Shown one piece after another: positions 5,873 through 8,772 of a stretch of DNA of 8,772 nt (positions are counted from its first letter, which is position 1; each line of letters starts with the position of its first letter). Under the pieces are notes generated by a model that was given only the letters and a program-made list of their open reading frames with translations, was not told where the DNA came from and searched no databases. The position numbers were made by a program, and so were the translations under genes. Origin of the DNA: Planctomycetales bacterium (lineage in GTDB: Bacteria > Planctomycetota > Phycisphaerae > SM23-33); the NCBI GenBank assembly GCA_030673005.1, contig DAOVFI010000091.1:1-8772 (forward strand). Reading direction: 5' to 3'.

Positions 5873-6836
5873 AATGTACGAACCTCTGGCTGAAGTACCA
5901 GTTAAAGAGCGTCATTGCCAGAACGATAATGAACAGGAGCCATGCGATACTGGCGGCGTATCCCATGTTGAACCACTGATATGCGTTATTGAAGATGTAG
6001 TAACTTATCGTGGTGGTCGAGCCGCTCGGTCCGCCGTTGGTCATGATGTGGGCGGTCTGGAATCCGCCCTTGAACCCGCCGATGATCCCCATCACGAAGA
6101 TGAAGAAGGTCGTCGGGCTGACCATCGGCCAGGTTATCTTCCAGAACCGCTGCCAGGCGCCGGCGCCGTCGATCTTGGCGGCCTCGTATAACTCCGGCGG
6201 GACGCCCTGAAGGGCAGCCAGATAAAGGATCATGTTAAACCCGCCCATCGAACCCCACAGGCCCATCAGGATCAGCGAGGGCTTGGACCAGTTAGGGTCG
6301 CCGAGCCACTCGGGGCGGATTTTATCCCATGCCGTCCAGACCCACCCCAGTTTTCCCGGCAGCCAGGCCAGAACATCGTAGATGCTGCCCAGAAACGTAT
6401 TCAGCGCGCCGAACTCCGGGTTGAATATCCACATCCACAGGAGCATCGTTCCGATCCCGGCGGTGATGGACGGGATGAACAGAAGTGTTCTGAAGAATAC
6501 CATCCCTTTCAACTTCTGGTTCAGTACGACCGCCAGGAACAGCGACAGGAAGATGCTGAGTGGGATTCCCATCATTAAAAAGACGGTGTTTCCGACGTAT
6601 TTCCAGAAGTCCGCATCGACTATCAGCTTCTGGAAATTTCCCAGACCCACCCATTTTGGCGGGTTGATGAGGTTCCAATCGAAGGCGCTCAGCACCATGG
6701 ACGCCAGGACGGGCAGGGATGTGAAAATCAGAAAGCCAATCGCGTTGGGCAGGAGGAACAGGTATCCCGCCATAGCGGCCCGACGGCGCCAGGCGGCGAC
6801 AGGGGTCTTGGGCATTTCGGGCATCTTTTCCTTCAC
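5865..6836 (-). CDS. carbohydrate ABC transporter permease, MalF/UgpA type
   Basis: This 323-residue inner-membrane protein is the first permease of the importer. It has a short cytoplasmic N-terminus, a first helix with the family phrase GYLFLLPNAIGFLIF (24-38), and NFQKLIVDADFWKYVGNTV. A middle membrane block includes FFRTLLFIPSI, and the EAA loop reads YEAAKIDGAGAWQRFWKI...P. After the loop come GGFKGGFQTAHIMTNGGP and the usual final helix. The segment between FNPEFGALN and the next helix (about 140-190, Trp-rich) is longer than in many relatives. The start is GTG at 6836, with AAGGAG 8 nt upstream; the gap from the binding-protein gene is 12 nt. It works with the other permease and an ATPase that is not encoded in this window. 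Confidence 0.93.
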   Translation of the reverse strand: MKEKMPEMPKTPVAAWRRRAAMAGYLFLLPNAIGFLIFTSLPVLASMVLSAFDWNLINPPKWVGLGNFQKLIVDADFWKYVGNTVFLMMGIPLSIFLSLFLAVVLNQKLKGMVFFRTLLFIPSITAGIGTMLLWMWIFNPEFGALNTFLGSIYDVLAWLPGKLGWVWTAWDKIRPEWLGDPNWSKPSLILMGLWGSMGGFNMILYLAALQGVPPELYEAAKIDGAGAWQRFWKITWPMVSPTTFFIFVMGIIGGFKGGFQTAHIMTNGGPSGSTTTISYYIFNNAYQWFNMGYAASIAWLLFIIVLAMTLFNWYFSQRFVHYG

Positions 6837-6848
6837 TGACGGGGCTCC

Positions 6849-8582
6849 TTACTTATTCTTCCTGGCTTCGGCCTCTTTTCGATCCTTTTCATCCTTTTCG
6901 CGGAGGATTCTCAATGCCTTGTTGAAATACTTCGTACAGTTTATGCAGGCCTCTTTGGGCTTTCGGCGATCGTAGGGCAGTTCGTAAAGTTCCCCCATCG
7001 CCTTGTCGAACATCGGTCCCGCCGCTCCTGTCCTGTATTCGAAGTCCTTGGGACGGCAGTCGCTCATTATATCGCTCCAGAGGTAATCGTGTTCGGGCTT
7101 GTGGTTCGGACCTCTGGTCATCTTGGCGGCAACGGCTTTGTGGCTCGTAAGGGCGCGTCCGGCCTCCATGGCCATTTCGCAGGATTTGGAGCCGACGAGG
7201 AATTTCGCCACGCGCCACGCCTCATCAAGGTTGCGTATCCTGGCGGAGATCATCCAGCCGCCGCCGATATATATACTCGTCCTCTTTCCCGTCTCCGGGC
7301 ACATGGGCGGCTGGGCGACATCCCACTCGAATTTCGTCAGCCACTTGCCATCTTTCAGCAGTTTGCTGTAGGAATATCGCGCTGTCAGCAGCATCGCTAT
7401 CCGCTGCTTACAGAAACGGTCGCCCTCTCCCTGTTCGGCGAGGCCTTCCATCTGCGTCTGGGCCGTCGGGGCGCACTTATACTTCCATAATATGTCGTAC
7501 ATGAACTGCATTGCGCGGATAGCCTCTGGCGAATCCATCAGGCACTTGGTCTTTTCCTTGTTGATAACCTCGCCCCCTGCCTGCCAGACGAACATGGGAA
7601 AGCGGTTCCGGTGGAAACCCATGGACGCGCCGTACACAAGCCGCTTTCTGTCGTCGCGGTGCTGCGTCAGCGCCTCGGCGGCTTTGCGGTAATCGTCCCA
7701 GGTCCATTTCTCGTTCGGGAAGTCCAGCTTCTTGTCGGGGTTGTCCTTGTTGTACTTGCGGAACATATCCTTGTTGTAGATAATCGCCACCGGCGAGCCG
7801 GTGTCGGGCAGCGCGTATATTTTGCCCTCGTAAGTAACGCTCTCCAGCGTGGCGGGGAAATAGTCGTCCCGGCTGTAATACCCCATGGCGTCGAAATACT
7901 CGGCGCAACTGAATTTCCCGCCGGCGCCGGCGGCCTTGTTCATCGCCGCTATTGCCCGGCGCTTTGCGGTATCGGCGGCGACGGACTCATCCATCTCGAA
8001 TATGGCCCTGCGCCTGTCGTTGACGTCGGTTATTTTGTCCAGCGCCAATATCTCCGCCTTGTCGGAGTCGAAGTATTTGGCGCAACTGAATTGCCCGCCG
8101 GCGGCGACGGATTTGTTCAGGGCGGATAAGGCATTGCGCCTGGCGGTCGCGGCGGCGATGGAATTATCCAGCGCCAGAATCGCCTTTTGCCGCTCGGCGG
8201 CATCGGTGATCTTGTCCAGGGCAAGGATAGCCTTGCGCTTTTTCTCGTCGGCCTCGATAAGGTCGTTCAGCGGGCGTATCATCCCGCACTTGGCGTAGTA
8301 GGGGATGTACCCGTAGCCCGTGGTGGCAACGTCGGGCGCCACGCCGGCGGTTACCATCGTTATGTACTTGTCTTCCTGACCGGTAACCAGCAGCATCTTG
8401 ATGTCGGGGTTATCGGCCTCGAAGACCTTTATCCGCTCCCTGTCCAGCTTGATGTTGATGGCGAATGGCCAGTCGAAAATGGTAACCACCCGCCCCAGGG
8501 TTTCCTCGCTCCGGCAGGTTGCAAGGGAAAACACCAGGCCAAGCAGTATCACCGCCAATGACAACCACACAACTACTTTCAT
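6849..8582 (-). CDS. ABC sugar solute-binding lipoprotein (UgpB-like) with internal tandem-repeat insert
   Basis: The 577-residue protein captures substrate outside the cytoplasmic membrane and delivers it to the permeases encoded just downstream. Residues 1-22 form a lipoprotein signal ending SLAT-Cys23; Thr at -1 is unusual but the context is good. The extracellular sugar-binding fold starts with VTIFDW (33-38). After the insert it continues with YEGKIYALPDTGSPVAIIYN (251-270), KWTWDDYRKAAEAL (292-305) and GGGWMISA (440-447). The insert (about 113-232) is Ala/Lys/Asp-rich, probably helical, and made of two copies 59 residues apart, each ending FSCA.YFD. Without it the length is a usual family size of about 455. 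There are eleven cysteines besides the lipid one, high for an exported protein. The C-terminus is a highly charged tail. ATG at 8582 has GAGG 10 nt upstream. Family call is firm; the ligand is unknown. Confidence 0.92.
   Translation of the reverse strand: MKVVVWLSLAVILLGLVFSLATCRSEETLGRVVTIFDWPFAINIKLDRERIKVFEADNPDIKMLLVTGQEDKYITMVTAGVAPDVATTGYGYIPYYAKCGMIRPLNDLIEADEKKRKAILALDKITDAAERQKAILALDNSIAAATARRNALSALNKSVAAGGQFSCAKYFDSDKAEILALDKITDVNDRRRAIFEMDESVAADTAKRRAIAAMNKAAGAGGKFSCAEYFDAMGYYSRDDYFPATLESVTYEGKIYALPDTGSPVAIIYNKDMFRKYNKDNPDKKLDFPNEKWTWDDYRKAAEALTQHRDDRKRLVYGASMGFHRNRFPMFVWQAGGEVINKEKTKCLMDSPEAIRAMQFMYDILWKYKCAPTAQTQMEGLAEQGEGDRFCKQRIAMLLTARYSYSKLLKDGKWLTKFEWDVAQPPMCPETGKRTSIYIGGGWMISARIRNLDEAWRVAKFLVGSKSCEMAMEAGRALTSHKAVAAKMTRGPNHKPEHDYLWSDIMSDCRPKDFEYRTGAAGPMFDKAMGELYELPYDRRKPKEACINCTKYFNKALRILREKDEKDRKEAEARKNK
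7890..8234 (-). repeat. intragenic tandem duplication in the solute-binding protein
   Basis: Protein residues 117-172 and 176-231 align with a constant 59-residue (177-bp) offset. Shared blocks include ILALDKITD, the pattern R.AI...D.S.AA.TA.R, and GG.FSCA.YFD. At DNA level the 23-nt block around the Cys codon (7902-7924 and 8079-8101) differs at one base, while other parts have diverged. Within each copy a weaker 16-17 residue period is visible, three units starting at about 117, 133 and 150, suggesting stacked short helices. Confidence 0.9.
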
Positions 8583-8633
8583 CGTCTAGATTCCTCATCG
8601 GCGCACGAGGCGCGTTCCGACAAACAGCACCGT

Positions 8634-8662
8634 AAAGTAATAACACGCCCGGTACGTGTCAA
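8634..8662 (-). promoter_or_regulatory. predicted promoter of the ABC importer operon, with possible operator
   Basis: On the minus strand a perfect -35 box TTGACA (8657-8662) is followed after 17 nt by TACTTT (8634-8639), about 50 nt before the binding-protein start. An inverted repeat, ACACG (8643-8647) and CGTGT (8655-8659), sits in the spacer and overlaps the -35 box, a typical place for a repressor operator. The boxes and arms are read from sequence; the regulator is unknown and no regulator gene is adjacent. Confidence 0.5.
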
Positions 8663-8772
8663 GTAGCTCAAACTATTGAAAATTGTTACTCTTCAGCCAA
8701 TTGTAATGAATGCTTCAGGAAAAGAGCAAGTCAGGCACACAGGTTTGTTGGAATTGTTTTTTCATTTTTCCG
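8663..8772. other. upstream non-coding end of window
   Basis: This AT-rich stretch upstream of the importer promoter shows no start codon with a ribosome site and no open frame of note on either strand. The neighbouring gene, if any, lies outside the window. Confidence 0.5.

Noticed and set aside
7089..8561. Several plus-strand frames opposite the solute-binding protein gene
   Set aside because: They are antisense shadows without recognisable domains.

Overview
All recognised genes lie on the minus strand, so the window reads from high to low coordinates. It holds two transcription units separated by about 640 bp of repeat-rich, gene-free DNA. The organism has a Gram-negative type of envelope, suggested by a lipoprotein solute-binding protein and a signal-peptide protein with a C-terminal membrane anchor. 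GC content looks moderate. The style of the intergenic hairpins (GCCCCGAAGGGGC, and CCGGGGGC around a GTAA loop) and an ABC sugar importer without its own ATPase fit an uncultured planctomycete-like bacterium. That placement is an impression, not a proof.

Unit 1 (8662 to 4895) is a carbohydrate-type ABC importer: a large UgpB-like solute-binding lipoprotein, then two MalF/UgpA-type and MalG/UgpE-type permeases. The three genes are tightly packed (12-nt gap, then an 8-nt overlap) behind a good sigma-70-like promoter. No ATPase gene lies in the window. The binding protein is about 120 residues too long for its family because of an insert made of two 59-residue tandem copies, each ending in a Phe-Ser-Cys-Ala motif.

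The middle (4256 to 4894) has no credible gene. It carries nested inverted repeats: a roughly 250-bp imperfect palindrome (4436-4684) built from GC-rich hairpins, a concentric 12-bp perfect inverted pair (4393-4404 and 4730-4741), a hairpin enclosed by a 16-bp inverted repeat (4324-4428), and a separate CCTG-rich hairpin (4811-4843).

Unit 2 (4302 to 55) is a ferrous-iron uptake operon: a DtxR-family regulator, two different FeoA proteins, FeoB, and an unrecognised anchored periplasmic protein. The regulator probably senses intracellular Fe2+ or Mn2+ and controls its own operon. The FeoAs are small SH3-like partners of FeoB, and FeoB is the GTP-dependent Fe2+ permease. FeoB carries an unusually long charged segment of about 120 residues, predicted to be outside the cytoplasmic membrane. 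The last gene encodes a protein whose mature N-terminus would start with His-Lys and which would sit on the same side of the membrane. Together these suggest an elaborated Feo system with a periplasmic accessory part.

No rRNA, tRNA, CRISPR array, transposase or phage gene was seen.
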